IMG/VR virus record: IMGVR_UViG_3300009160_003727
Coordinates: 1 to 45,628 of that record
Length of the DNA: 45,628 nt
Source: a virus
Reading direction: 5' to 3' (one strand)
Shown here: one piece after another, positions 32,549-42,654 of the stretch
How the letters are laid out: every line of letters begins with the position of its first letter
Numbering within the stretch: the stretch's first letter is position 1
Translations under genes and position numbers: made by a program
Notes under the pieces: model-generated
Told to the model about the DNA's origin: nothing
The model's database searches: none
The model's input: only the letters and a program-made list of their open reading frames with translations

Positions 32549-35500
32549 ATGGATATTGGAACTATATTAAGGCTGCAAGGCCCAGTACCGACTAATTTAG
32601 CTCCAAATAAGTTTTATTCTGGAACCATCTTTTTTTTCGAAGATGACGCTTTCTTGTTTTATGCTGGCGGCAATAACGGCTACAATAGAGCCACATATAT
32701 AAGCAAAATAAATATTGGCGCCGGAAGCGTAAATGGGTTTAACTTCGATACAAACACGTTAGCCTTGAGCGGCGGCCCAATAACTAGAACTGGCACGATA
32801 AAAATAGATCTTATCGAGAATCTGGCTGTGGTGGGGCAGTACGGTTCATCGACCACGATACCAATCATAACCGCTAATTCGCTTGGATTCGTTACTAGAA
32901 TGAGCGAAGTGCAAAACGATACGGCTGGCGGTACTGTCACGCTCATGGAAATGGATTCAGATGATTTAGAAATATATGGATTACCAACACAATTACCGAC
33001 ATGTCCTCCACCAGCCGTGCCGCCGCCGGTCCAATGTGATGAGTTAACTGAATTAGGATTTTTAGCAACCGACACTAAGCCAGCTGACATCTGCATAAGC
33101 CCAGACGATGGTTTTTTATATGTCGCTAATAATGGTAGTATTTCAATCTATAAGCGTATAACAGGAACCGGCTTGCTGCAAGCATTAAGCCCTGTGATTA
33201 TTTCTGGGATTGGTAATGCTATTATTATAAGCTCCGATGGTAAAAACATATACGTTATTAACGACACAAATAGTATCGACATGTTTTGGCGAAATACCAC
33301 TAACGGCTTATTGACATCAATCGGATCCATTGCTACTGGCAACACGCCGGTTGATATGTGCATATCTGCTGATGGTAAGAATGTTTATGCTGTAAACCTT
33401 CTGGATGACACTATTTCAGTATTTGGGCGTGATGACACGACAGGCTTGCTAACATCATTAGGCGACATCGCTGCTGGCACCGAACCGAATTACATTGCAG
33501 TAAGCCCTGATGGCAAGAATGTTTATGTTATCCACCGTGGCTCAGCGTCGCGCACGATATCTATTTATGCACGCAATACTACATCTGGTTTGTTAACTAT
33601 AACAACGTCTATCGCTACTGGCGTTGCGCGTGGTATCGCGATTAGTCCAAATGGTAAAAATGTATACGTTTCTGATCTCGATAATGTCATAGTTAACTAT
33701 GGTAGAAACACCACGACAGGTCTTCTGACTAAAAAAGAAACCTTTGCATCTAATGCGCCTTGGGGTATTGTGATTAGCGCTGATGGCACAAGCGCTTATA
33801 TTAGCAGTATGAATAATAGCATAAGCATTTTTAGACGTAATGTCACCACTGGCTCATTCTCCGCAGTTGGGCAAATAGCAGCTAGGGGTGGTTATAACCT
33901 TTGCATTAGCTATGATGGTTTAAATGTTTATGTGCCAAATGTGAATTTAGATTCGATAACAATGTTCTCAAGGAAGAATTGCACGCCACCTAGCACTCCG
34001 ACACCGACACAGGTAGATCTTAGACGCTATCTTGTTAGAGCGACTCGCGGAGGTACTGCTGAGCAAGCATCAGATGTGGAATATTGGTCGTCTGGTGATG
34101 GCTATGGAGGCACCACATGCATGATAGATCTGGTCGCCAATAATATTTATACAACTGGAGCTAATCCAGAATTCGCAGGTCTGCCGCCGTTGCCAGCTTT
34201 TAATTCGATTATAAATGCCAAAAAGGTAACGAAATATTCAGCCAAACCATATGATACATATGCTTGGAAAAAACTCGCGACTGGTCACGGCATGGTGGCT
34301 GTAGTTAAGACCGATGGCTCTTTATGGGTCGGCGATGAAAGTATATCTAAAGGCACTGGACTTAGGAAGATTACCAGTTTTAAACGTTTAAATAATGGGG
34401 TTGTAGTTAATGTCATTCCAGCGCCATCTAATTTTATAGATGTTAGGACCACAAAATGGCCAGATCAAAGCACAACTGATTTTGTCAAGTTAAGAGCTTT
34501 CACTTCTGATGGTGCTACATATTCTAGTTCATATGGCTGGAATACTAGCACTGCGCCAGACACTATGACTTTGGAATCCGGACCAGGCGGACTACCAATC
34601 ACGGAAGTGCCGAATTATTCCTATAATGGCTATACTCATTATTTCGAAACTTATTTAATGACACTAACATCAAGGAGGTGGGTGGCCTACGGCAATAACA
34701 CTAACGGCCAATGTGGTACAAGCACTATAGTATCACCGATAAGAAATTTCTACATTAAAGATCTTGATAATGCACTGGTAGTATCAGCTGGTCAGTTGCA
34801 TACAATGGCTATATTACCAGGCGGAATATTAGTTGGCTGCGGAGATAGCATTCAAGGTCAGTTGGGTAATAACTCTAAATTTACAGCTAATTCTAAATTT
34901 ACCCAAATAGGCACTGATAGAGATTGGAAGTCAGTTTATGCAGGTGATAGTTTTAGCATAGCCATAAAAAATGACGGCACAGCGTATGCGACTGGCTTTA
35001 ACCCGCCAGGCTTGCCAGTATACAGCAATAAGACATTATTTAATTTCACTCAAATACCAAATATTACTGGTGCAGTGGAAGCGTTTGGCTTTAACGATCC
35101 ATTTATATTCTGCAGCACTGCACCCCGACGAACTGATTGCTTTGCCGGTTGGAGCCCAAGCCTCAGCACTCTGACAATTCCATTATATAGTGGCGACACT
35201 GTTTTATCAAATAATGGAGCGGGCTTTTTCGGCTATGCATCGAGCGGCACGTCGCTATATTCGATCGTTTTAAACAATCTTGGTTCTGGTATTTTCTCTA
35301 TTGCATTCTTGAACAATGGTCAGTTGACACTTAACAGTAATATATCTGCTACTAATACAAAATTGTTTGCTAATGGCGACATTATTACGATTAACATCCC
35401 ATCATTAAAAGGTGACACAACAAGTTGGGATACTGTTAATGGCAGATACCTTGTAACTGACACTAGCGATTTGAGATACGTTAAACTATTATGTGCGCCG

Positions 35501-37855
35501 GCCCCAACGCCTGTGCCTACACCAACACCGACACCACCGACGCCAACTCCAACTTGCTTTGATCGGTGGGGTGGAGAACCGAAAGGCTTTTTCGGTCCGT
35601 TTACTTATTCGGAATATAATCCGTTTTATATCTTAGCCCCTAGGAGGCCACCATACATTCCTAGCGATCCAATACCAATGCTGCAGGCACCTTTAGCTGA
35701 AAGTACGGTAAATCCAATTAGGCCATATAATGGCGAATTAGTTATTACTAGCAGGCTTTATAATTTATACGCACGTGGGTTAATTTACGATGATGGTCTC
35801 AGATTTTTTTGGCTAAACGACAAGAATGGTAAAGTAGAAACTACCCCATTTATTGTGGGAGACCTAGTTACTTTCCGTAATGACGCTAACAATAATGAAC
35901 GAAACCCGCCAACTAACTGGATAAACACAGAATACCTTATCACTAACATAGAGCTGGGCGTGCATACTATAATTTGCCGCCCCACGCCGACGCCAACACC
36001 GGCTCCAACGCTTGAATGCGGTAAATTAACACTAAGGCAGACTGCATCTTTTGGCGGTAATCATCAAGCTATGATAGTTTCTGAGAAATATGAGGTTAAG
36101 ATTTTATGCACAGCTGATGCTGTTACTAATGCAGTATCTGTTTTTGTTATAAATTCAGATGGATCATTAACCTTTTATAATTCATATTTAGCCGGCCTAA
36201 ACCCACGTGATATAGTGATGTCATCAAATAATCAATATATCTATGTGATCACACAGAGTGGTTTAGTTACCTTTCTTAGACCAGCAGGAACCTCGCCAGT
36301 TATAAATTTAATCGATACTGATACTAGATTTACTTCATTTAATGGAGCAAGGCTTTACATTTCGCCTGATAATTCATTCTTATATATTTCTATCTTAAAT
36401 GCTATAAAAATAGTTAAACTTAACGGCATACCTGATAAGACTAGCGTAGTATTAACAACACCTATCGCAGGCGAAGTATGTTATATGCTTGGGTCTAGTG
36501 ATGGAAAGTATCTCTACCATGTTTCTTCAGATGCAAATAAGATATCGGCTTTCATAAGAAATTCTAGCAATGGATCGCTGATCTTAATTAGAGAATTAAA
36601 TATTGAAGGCACACAACCACGACATGCGACTTTAGCTTTCTCCGAAAAGTTCATATTTATTTCTAGCATTGGTACTAGTCTAATATCAGCTTTCATGAGA
36701 GACCCAACTAGCGGAGACATTAATTATGCCTCAACACCAAGCACAAGTATCGGCTTGGCAGGCACGCGAACTAATGGGATACTTGCCACAGCCGATAACT
36801 CTTTATATATCGCCGATTTCCAATTCAGCACTTTATATGAATACAAAATAGATCCCGGCACAGGCAATATCACCTCATCGGGACAAACGTTGCCAAATGT
36901 GGTTTATGGAAATGACATAAAAATTAATGCTGCTAATAAAACGCTTTACGTCTTAAGCGGCGCTGGTGCTATTGGTGATATAATAGTTTACGACAGAGTA
37001 TATTGTCCACCGACCCCTACGCCAACACCATTAACACCTTCCCAAACACCAACGCCATTGACATTTCCTTCTTTAGGTGGCAAAAGGTTAGTGGTAAGTT
37101 ATTCTGCTACTCAAGCGACTACATCTAAACTGTTTACGATCAATGAAATGAATGGTGATAAAATAGCAGAGTCAGTTATTAATCTACCATATAACGCTTT
37201 GCGTCGTATCTCAGCATACGACGGTACATTATATGCTTCTGCTGTTCCTTCAAATAGTGCTATTGTTTTAAATAAAGAACAAATTGGTATAATTGATACA
37301 AATGGTGTTTTTAGTTCTCTGAATGATACTTCAAGCGCATATGTTTTGTCAGGAAAGTTTTGCATGGTTGGCTACCATTCTTATATAGCTATAATATATA
37401 ACACTATCTTCCAGGCATCATATTTTGCTTCTAAAACGCAATTCTACGGTGGAGCTACAAAACTAGGCGCCAACTTTAATAATAACCAAGTAATAAACGA
37501 TTTCACCGTTAGCCCGAGTGGTGAAATATTCTTTGTAAGCCCTAGTTGGGGCAATGATCCAAAGTCGCCAACAGGTCAATTATACGTTTATTATACGAAT
37601 ACATCCATCAATCCAGTCCAGATCGGACTTACCCAATATGGCGGTCTATCATTTATGTGTTGGGCTGGGAGTAGTCTTTCTTTTGATGGCAGGATGAATG
37701 ACGCTATTTATTATTTAATCGGCCCACAACTACACTACCTAGAAATATTTAGAGATAATAATGGAACTCCAATTTCTGTTAAAGATTACTTTATAGATAG
37801 AATGACAGGTTTTGACATCACAGGTGTTGGTATCACAGGTATCACAGTTATATAG
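32549..37855 (+). CDS. Giant modular tail fibre (1768 residues) with seven-bladed YVTN-type propeller and RCC1-like domain
   Basis: AGGA lies seven bases before the ATG. The N-terminus (TILRLQGPVP to YNRATYI) is shared with the genes at 40493 and 42187 and is a likely baseplate-attachment module, followed by a GQYGSSTTIPIITANSLGFVT repeat as in many fibres. Residues about 163-478 contain seven YVTN/lactonase-type repeats (SDGKNIYVIND, PDGKNVYVIHR, ADGTSAYISSM and four more), the number expected for a beta-propeller. A Pro-Thr linker then joins a domain with RCC1-like features (WVAYGNNTNGQCGTST, GGILVGCGDSIQGQLG). A beta domain with a large Pro-Thr linker (about 983-1002) follows, then another linker and a second propeller-like region (about 1155-1486), a further linker and a last beta region to the end. 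No enzyme motif is visible. It is probably a receptor-binding adhesin. Confidence 0.85.
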   Translation: MDIGTILRLQGPVPTNLAPNKFYSGTIFFFEDDAFLFYAGGNNGYNRATYISKINIGAGSVNGFNFDTNTLALSGGPITRTGTIKIDLIENLAVVGQYGSSTTIPIITANSLGFVTRMSEVQNDTAGGTVTLMEMDSDDLEIYGLPTQLPTCPPPAVPPPVQCDELTELGFLATDTKPADICISPDDGFLYVANNGSISIYKRITGTGLLQALSPVIISGIGNAIIISSDGKNIYVINDTNSIDMFWRNTTNGLLTSIGSIATGNTPVDMCISADGKNVYAVNLLDDTISVFGRDDTTGLLTSLGDIAAGTEPNYIAVSPDGKNVYVIHRGSASRTISIYARNTTSGLLTITTSIATGVARGIAISPNGKNVYVSDLDNVIVNYGRNTTTGLLTKKETFASNAPWGIVISADGTSAYISSMNNSISIFRRNVTTGSFSAVGQIAARGGYNLCISYDGLNVYVPNVNLDSITMFSRKNCTPPSTPTPTQVDLRRYLVRATRGGTAEQASDVEYWSSGDGYGGTTCMIDLVANNIYTTGANPEFAGLPPLPAFNSIINAKKVTKYSAKPYDTYAWKKLATGHGMVAVVKTDGSLWVGDESISKGTGLRKITSFKRLNNGVVVNVIPAPSNFIDVRTTKWPDQSTTDFVKLRAFTSDGATYSSSYGWNTSTAPDTMTLESGPGGLPITEVPNYSYNGYTHYFETYLMTLTSRRWVAYGNNTNGQCGTSTIVSPIRNFYIKDLDNALVVSAGQLHTMAILPGGILVGCGDSIQGQLGNNSKFTANSKFTQIGTDRDWKSVYAGDSFSIAIKNDGTAYATGFNPPGLPVYSNKTLFNFTQIPNITGAVEAFGFNDPFIFCSTAPRRTDCFAGWSPSLSTLTIPLYSGDTVLSNNGAGFFGYASSGTSLYSIVLNNLGSGIFSIAFLNNGQLTLNSNISATNTKLFANGDIITINIPSLKGDTTSWDTVNGRYLVTDTSDLRYVKLLCAPAPTPVPTPTPTPPTPTPTCFDRWGGEPKGFFGPFTYSEYNPFYILAPRRPPYIPSDPIPMLQAPLAESTVNPIRPYNGELVITSRLYNLYARGLIYDDGLRFFWLNDKNGKVETTPFIVGDLVTFRNDANNNERNPPTNWINTEYLITNIELGVHTIICRPTPTPTPAPTLECGKLTLRQTASFGGNHQAMIVSEKYEVKILCTADAVTNAVSVFVINSDGSLTFYNSYLAGLNPRDIVMSSNNQYIYVITQSGLVTFLRPAGTSPVINLIDTDTRFTSFNGARLYISPDNSFLYISILNAIKIVKLNGIPDKTSVVLTTPIAGEVCYMLGSSDGKYLYHVSSDANKISAFIRNSSNGSLILIRELNIEGTQPRHATLAFSEKFIFISSIGTSLISAFMRDPTSGDINYASTPSTSIGLAGTRTNGILATADNSLYIADFQFSTLYEYKIDPGTGNITSSGQTLPNVVYGNDIKINAANKTLYVLSGAGAIGDIIVYDRVYCPPTPTPTPLTPSQTPTPLTFPSLGGKRLVVSYSATQATTSKLFTINEMNGDKIAESVINLPYNALRRISAYDGTLYASAVPSNSAIVLNKEQIGIIDTNGVFSSLNDTSSAYVLSGKFCMVGYHSYIAIIYNTIFQASYFASKTQFYGGATKLGANFNNNQVINDFTVSPSGEIFFVSPSWGNDPKSPTGQLYVYYTNTSINPVQIGLTQYGGLSFMCWAGSSLSFDGRMNDAIYYLIGPQLHYLEIFRDNNGTPISVKDYFIDRMTGFDITGVGITGITVI
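33983..34012 (+). repeat. Pro-Thr linker coding repeat 1
   Basis: An imperfect CCN-ACN repeat codes for a short Thr-Pro linker that separates the first propeller from the RCC1-like domain in the giant fibre. It is flanked by a Cys codon, as is the larger linker downstream. Confidence 0.6.
35495..35554 (+). repeat. Pro-Thr linker coding repeat 2
   Basis: Twenty consecutive codons alternate Ala/Thr/Val and Pro (APAPTPVPTPTPTPPTPTPT), bounded by Cys codons. Such repeats favour slippage and can move module boundaries. Confidence 0.8.
35981..36010 (+). repeat. Pro-Thr linker coding repeat 3
   Basis: Ten codons of alternating Pro and Thr/Ala (PTPTPTPAPT) precede the second propeller-like region. 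The nucleotide pattern CCN-ACN recalls linkers 2 and 4. Confidence 0.7.
37007..37063 (+). repeat. Pro-Thr linker coding repeat 4
   Basis: Nineteen Pro/Thr-rich codons (PPTPTPTPLTPSQTPTPLT) follow a Cys codon and separate the second propeller-like region from the final beta region. Confidence 0.7.
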
Positions 37856-37863
37856 AGCAATAT

Positions 37864-40485
37864 ATGATCATCAATACCGTATTTAATCTGAAAACAGTTA
37901 ATTTTGTGTCGCCGCCACAAAAGGATCCAAACAATCCATATTACCAGTTAGATCTTAAATGCTCTGGCGTAAATTCTGGGACATTTGGATCAATCGGTAC
38001 TGTGCCGATGATAAGAATAAACACAAAAGGATTAGTGACTCTTGCCGGGGCTACAACTGGGATCGTCATACCTCCATTTATAACAGATTTTACGATAAAA
38101 GGACAAAACAGCTCATCGAATCCATTATACACAAACCTTGAAAATTATAATCCAAATCAAGATGAAGTCGAAAACATATCCGGATTTATTGGAAATTACG
38201 GTAAATCTTTATATTCTTCCAATAACCTTATGTATGACAAAGCATCAGGATCTATCAGTATCGGCGTTAAAAGCAACAGTACAAATGCGGTAAATGAAAA
38301 TAATGTCGCTATTGGCCAAAGAGCTATGGAAGATGCTTATTCTGCAAAAACCGTAGCTATAGGAAGCTATACAGCATCTAATACTTTATTAAACAATAAT
38401 ACTATATGTGTTGGTTATGGTGCTCCAGTCGTCGGTGGCAATACGCCGATTAATTCTGACAATATAGTTATAGGTAGCGGCCTATTTAATAGCTCTGGCA
38501 CCAAATCGATATTTATAAATAATAATAAAGTTTTGCAAATCACAGGTAACGCGACAAGCAATTCTATAAGCATAGGTGGTTTCCCACACTTTGGGTCAGT
38601 ACCAGATTATTCTGGCATCTTAATCGGTCAGACATACGGCTTTGAAGGATTAAGCATTACGCTGCAGCAATCTATATTGATTGGAAACCCGTTTACCGCT
38701 GTTAATCAAACAAGGACAAGTTTAACCTATAAAACATCTGTCGCTATCATCCAATCTGGCACGCAATCTTATAACGCCCTCCGAACCATAGGGCTAGAAT
38801 CATCGGTTTTAATAAGTAACGAGGCGCCGCCGTCAAAATACTACAGAGATCAAATCGACGGTGCTGGTCATGTTATATTAGGAAACGGCGCAGGAATAGT
38901 GAAACCAAGCATAGTTAGTACAGATAATCCAACAGATTGTATAGCAATTGGCGTGTATTCTACTGGATCTTCAAAGGGCATTTCAATAGGTTATAAATCT
39001 GGGTCTTTTCTACCGCCTCAGAATAACTCTTTACCTGGTGTTGGGACACTTGGAGGCGCATTTACTGGTGGTCCTGGGGCTTCCTTATATGGTGCCGGAC
39101 CGCCTGACGGGAAGAGTAATCCGTATGGTATTATGGGTAAGATAGTACCCGATAATGAATATGTAACAGGCGATAATATAACTATCTTAGCAGGTGGTCA
39201 ATCGCACAGCGCAGCCCTTGTAAACCAAGGAAGAATGTATGTATGTGGCCTTAATGATGCTGGACAATTGGGGCTTGGTGACAACACACCAAGATATACG
39301 TATACTTTGGTGCCTTGGTCTAACAGCTTTACCTTCGGGATTAAAATAACGCAAATCTGCGCTTATTATAATGGCACATTTGTCATCCTAAACGATGGAA
39401 GACTATATGGCAGCGGACAAATAAATCCGACTTCTACCACTTCGAGTTTTACTTTAATAGATTCTGGGCCTTGGACAGTGATATCGGCGGCACGCGATTA
39501 CGTTACAGGAAAGACAACGTGGGCTGGTATCAAAGGTGGTAAGCTCTATACGATGGGTGATAACACATATGGCCAATTGGGCAATGGTACTACCGGCGGT
39601 TCTACTAGCACTTTTGCTATGGTAGGATCTTCTACTTATACTAAGGTAGAATGCGGTAAATCTTTTGTACTAGCAGTGAGAAGCGATAATCGTTTAATAG
39701 TGTGGGGAAGAAATAATGTAGGCCAACTCGGCATGGGAAATACTAGCGATTTTAATACTCCACAAATAGTGCCGCTGTTCGTTCGTGCTATCCTTGGCGG
39801 TTCTCCGGAGTATGATACTTCTAATATAGTATCAATATCAGCTGGTCATGAATGCATAGTAGTGGTAACTGCTAATGGAAATGCTTATATGACCGGCAAA
39901 ACCGGCGATGCTTTTATTAGAGGTGTTTTATCGTCGTGGTTTAGTTCATTTTCTTTTACAAAAATGGAAATAAATGCATTCACTACTACACCTCCGTCTC
40001 TTCTATTGCCTGTCCAATGCCTAGTCATAAATGCAGTCGATATTTATTTTAAAATGAACAATAGTTCTGTTTGCGCCATAGGCACAGGCGAAGGTGGTAC
40101 TTTTTTTGCAGGGGATTATCCGCTTAATACATTTACTGGCTTAAACCAACACGATAATCCGGCACGTGCTACAGAATTAAACATGCTCGGAGTAACAAAC
40201 ACACTTGTTAAAGGGTTTACGCCTGGTGCTCATGCTTTAATGCCGACTTTAGGTGGCGCTGGAGCAAATTATAACAGAATATGCTTGGCGGCTGATGGTT
40301 TGGTTATTCCTAACTTCTTAATCATCGGTGGTGCGGGGGGGAAGCTTCATGGCAATCCTGATGGTACTGGCGTAGAGTTTATAGCTTACTCCGGCGCAGC
40401 ATCTGCCCTGCCTAGTACACCATCGGCTTATCTTTCTACTGCCATAAACGGGACAAAATATAAATTGCCACTTTACAACATTTAG
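37864..40485 (+). CDS. Tail fibre with YadA-like beta-roll repeats and RCC1-like propeller
   Basis: This gene encodes 873 residues. The first 65 hold one GTFGSIGTVPMIRINTKGLVT repeat. Residues about 120-390 carry YadA/Hia-head type repeats (NNVAIGQRAM, AKTVAIGSYTAS, NTICVGYGA, DNIVIGSGLF), the xxAIGxxA pattern of trimeric left-handed beta-rolls. Residues about 440-740 contain RCC1-like repeats: GRMYVCGLNDAGQLGLGDNT, GKLYTMGDNTYGQLGNGTTG and NRLIVWGRNNVGQLGMGNTS are the clearest, with weaker ones alongside. The C-terminal 40 residues (GNPDGTGVEFIAYSG to NGTKYKLPLYN) are shared with the fibre at 40493. It is probably a receptor-binding adhesin. A weak ribosome site precedes the ATG, nine bases after the previous stop. 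Confidence 0.82.
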   Translation: MIINTVFNLKTVNFVSPPQKDPNNPYYQLDLKCSGVNSGTFGSIGTVPMIRINTKGLVTLAGATTGIVIPPFITDFTIKGQNSSSNPLYTNLENYNPNQDEVENISGFIGNYGKSLYSSNNLMYDKASGSISIGVKSNSTNAVNENNVAIGQRAMEDAYSAKTVAIGSYTASNTLLNNNTICVGYGAPVVGGNTPINSDNIVIGSGLFNSSGTKSIFINNNKVLQITGNATSNSISIGGFPHFGSVPDYSGILIGQTYGFEGLSITLQQSILIGNPFTAVNQTRTSLTYKTSVAIIQSGTQSYNALRTIGLESSVLISNEAPPSKYYRDQIDGAGHVILGNGAGIVKPSIVSTDNPTDCIAIGVYSTGSSKGISIGYKSGSFLPPQNNSLPGVGTLGGAFTGGPGASLYGAGPPDGKSNPYGIMGKIVPDNEYVTGDNITILAGGQSHSAALVNQGRMYVCGLNDAGQLGLGDNTPRYTYTLVPWSNSFTFGIKITQICAYYNGTFVILNDGRLYGSGQINPTSTTSSFTLIDSGPWTVISAARDYVTGKTTWAGIKGGKLYTMGDNTYGQLGNGTTGGSTSTFAMVGSSTYTKVECGKSFVLAVRSDNRLIVWGRNNVGQLGMGNTSDFNTPQIVPLFVRAILGGSPEYDTSNIVSISAGHECIVVVTANGNAYMTGKTGDAFIRGVLSSWFSSFSFTKMEINAFTTTPPSLLLPVQCLVINAVDIYFKMNNSSVCAIGTGEGGTFFAGDYPLNTFTGLNQHDNPARATELNMLGVTNTLVKGFTPGAHALMPTLGGAGANYNRICLAADGLVIPNFLIIGGAGGKLHGNPDGTGVEFIAYSGAASALPSTPSAYLSTAINGTKYKLPLYNI

Positions 40486-40492
40486 GTGAAAA

Positions 40493-42133
40493 ATGGAATT
40501 AAGCACAATAATAAGATTAAAAGTGGTGCCGCCAGTTGGTCTAAGGCCAAGTTTATTTCCGTCTGGGGCACTAGTTTATTCTGAACCTGATAATTCACTA
40601 TATTATGCCGGCGGTGATAATGGCGATACAAGAGCAACATATATCCAATTAGTTAATAACTCATCGTTTGGCGGCACGGTCACCTCGATAGATGTTACGT
40701 CTGGTACTTTAGCTGTATCTGGGGCGCCAGTCACTAAATCCGGAACCGTGACGATCGACTTAAAAAATACCGGAGTTGCCCCTGGGACTTATGGTTCTGG
40801 CGGCCAAGTGCCCGTCGTAAGCGTCGATAAGTATGGAAGATTGACTAATGTACAATTAGTTCCGATTAACATAGGCGGTACTGTTAAATCTGTCACTATA
40901 GAATCTACTACATTAGAGATCGTTGGATCACCAGTTACTACTTCCGGTATTGTCAAAGTAAACCTACCAGCCACAGGTGTATTAGCTGGCTCTTACGGAT
41001 CAGGATCTAAAATCCCCGTGATAACTGTCGATAGTTTTGGGCGCATTACCAGCGCTGTAAATGTGCCTGTAACAGGGGCAGCTGGAGACATCAGCCACGA
41101 TTTCACCTTGGTTGGCTCAGGATCTAGTACTGATCCTCTTGGTACCAGTCTTAGATCTCAAATGGTTTTAGATAGTAGCTCGAAGTTACTTGAAAACGGT
41201 AACATAGTAATTGGTCCAACAACTGCATACACAAGCTCAGCTAACCAACGAAATATTTGCATCGGAACGAATGCTTTAACTAGTTTAAAAACCTCAGTTA
41301 CAACGTTTGATAATGTTTCTGTCGGTAATTATTCTCTTTACTCTAGCTTATCTAATACACTTAGAAACGTCGTGATTGGTGTAAATGCTGCCAAATCTGT
41401 CACTCAGCCAGCTGATAATGTAATCGTAGGCTATAATGCAATCAGCTTAGCAACCAGCATAACTAATACCGTAGCAATCGGAACAAATGTACAGAATGAT
41501 AATGCTTACTCTGTCTCCGTACGTAATGTGATCATAGGTAATGATGCCAAGGCTGGCTCGACCGGCAACGTTATAATTGGCGATAGCGCATCGAGCTATT
41601 CTCCTTCATTTACAAATGGTGTTGGCGTTGGAGCATCTTGCACAGTCGGTGATCAATCTATAGCTATAGGCGGAAATGCTCAAGCTAATGCAAAATTGTG
41701 TACCGGCATAGGATACGGCAGTTATTCGAACACAAATAGTATAGCAATCGGGCACTCTGCGGCGATAGCCGACGATCCGACCGGTGCTGCCGATGGCGGG
41801 ATAGCTATCGGTGCCGGCGCCACATCAAATACTAATAGCATAGCAATAGGTGCTAAATCAGATTCACAATTTGGCTTTTACACAACAGTTATTGGGACTA
41901 ACGCCAAATCGACAAATAAATATTGTTTTGTTATGGGAATGAACGCTATATCTGGGGCTGACTATGAGTTTTGTCTAGGTAGTTCATCATATCCAATTGG
42001 CAATCCTGATGGCTCTGGAGTCGAATTTTCTGCATCTTCTGGTAGCGCATCGTCGCTTCCAGCCACCCCAGCCGCTTATTTTAGGCTACGATTAAATGGC
42101 ACTGTATACAAACTACCTCTGTATAATGCATAA
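40493..42133 (+). CDS. Tail fibre with trimeric-autotransporter-like beta-roll repeats
   Basis: This gene encodes 546 residues. The N-terminal module (TIIRLKVVPP to DTRATYI) is shared with the giant fibre. Two GTVTS/GTYG-TVDxxGR repeats follow, and then more than ten head repeats of the YadA type (NICIGTNALTSL, NVVIGVNAAKSV, NVIVGYNAISLA, NVIIGNDAKAG, NSIAIGHSAAIA, NSIAIGAKSDS and others). These fold as a trimeric left-handed beta-roll in YadA and related adhesins. The C-terminal 40 residues match those of the fibre at 37864 (GNPDGSGVEF to YKLPLYN). It lacks the RCC1 domain of its neighbour, so it looks like the same fibre with a different middle. AGGTG precedes the ATG. Confidence 0.85.
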   Translation: MELSTIIRLKVVPPVGLRPSLFPSGALVYSEPDNSLYYAGGDNGDTRATYIQLVNNSSFGGTVTSIDVTSGTLAVSGAPVTKSGTVTIDLKNTGVAPGTYGSGGQVPVVSVDKYGRLTNVQLVPINIGGTVKSVTIESTTLEIVGSPVTTSGIVKVNLPATGVLAGSYGSGSKIPVITVDSFGRITSAVNVPVTGAAGDISHDFTLVGSGSSTDPLGTSLRSQMVLDSSSKLLENGNIVIGPTTAYTSSANQRNICIGTNALTSLKTSVTTFDNVSVGNYSLYSSLSNTLRNVVIGVNAAKSVTQPADNVIVGYNAISLATSITNTVAIGTNVQNDNAYSVSVRNVIIGNDAKAGSTGNVIIGDSASSYSPSFTNGVGVGASCTVGDQSIAIGGNAQANAKLCTGIGYGSYSNTNSIAIGHSAAIADDPTGAADGGIAIGAGATSNTNSIAIGAKSDSQFGFYTTVIGTNAKSTNKYCFVMGMNAISGADYEFCLGSSSYPIGNPDGSGVEFSASSGSASSLPATPAAYFRLRLNGTVYKLPLYNA

Positions 42134-42186
42134 GAATGGTATATAAATCGGTGCAAAAATTAAAGTAGACTAAGGATGACTAGAAT

Positions 42187-42645
42187 ATGGAAATAAGCAC
42201 TATAATTCGAATACTTGAAGTACCCACTGGAGGCATAGACCCAAGTGAATTACCATCTGGCTCTTTACTATATGTAGAAAACACTGGAACAGATGGATTG
42301 GGTGCACTTTATTATGCTGGCGGCGACAATGGCTATCGAAAGTCGACGTATTTAAAACAAGTAACATCAGTCCCAGGTGGTGGCACAGAGGTCGCAGTAT
42401 CTGACACTATTATCGGTAGTGGTACAATACTATCACCGCTTAAGTCGTTTATTAATACTACCGATGATTTTACTGGAAATGGTCTATCCTCGACACCACT
42501 AGCTTTATCACCGGTTGGTTTAGCCAATTCTGTGGCCGGCATCGTCTCGGCTGGAAATAATATAATAATTAATTATGATAACATTGGCAATAGTATCACC
42601 ATATCAGCAACTACACCAGGGCTGCTGGATGGCGGCTCAGCTTAA
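42187..42645 (+). CDS. Short fibre protein with shared N-terminal module
   Basis: This gene encodes 152 residues. The N-terminus TIIRILEVPTGGIDPSELP and LYYAGGDNGYRKSTYL match the module of the fibres at 32549 and 40493. After it comes one short GNGLSSTPLAL-type strand region, and the protein ends ISATTPGLLDGGSA without a distal adhesin. The spacing suggests that a distal part has been lost or that a partner protein completes it (the gene at 42655 follows). AAGGA lies 11 bases before the ATG. Confidence 0.75.
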   Translation: MEISTIIRILEVPTGGIDPSELPSGSLLYVENTGTDGLGALYYAGGDNGYRKSTYLKQVTSVPGGGTEVAVSDTIIGSGTILSPLKSFINTTDDFTGNGLSSTPLALSPVGLANSVAGIVSAGNNIIINYDNIGNSITISATTPGLLDGGSA

Positions 42646-42654
42646 AGGGCAATT

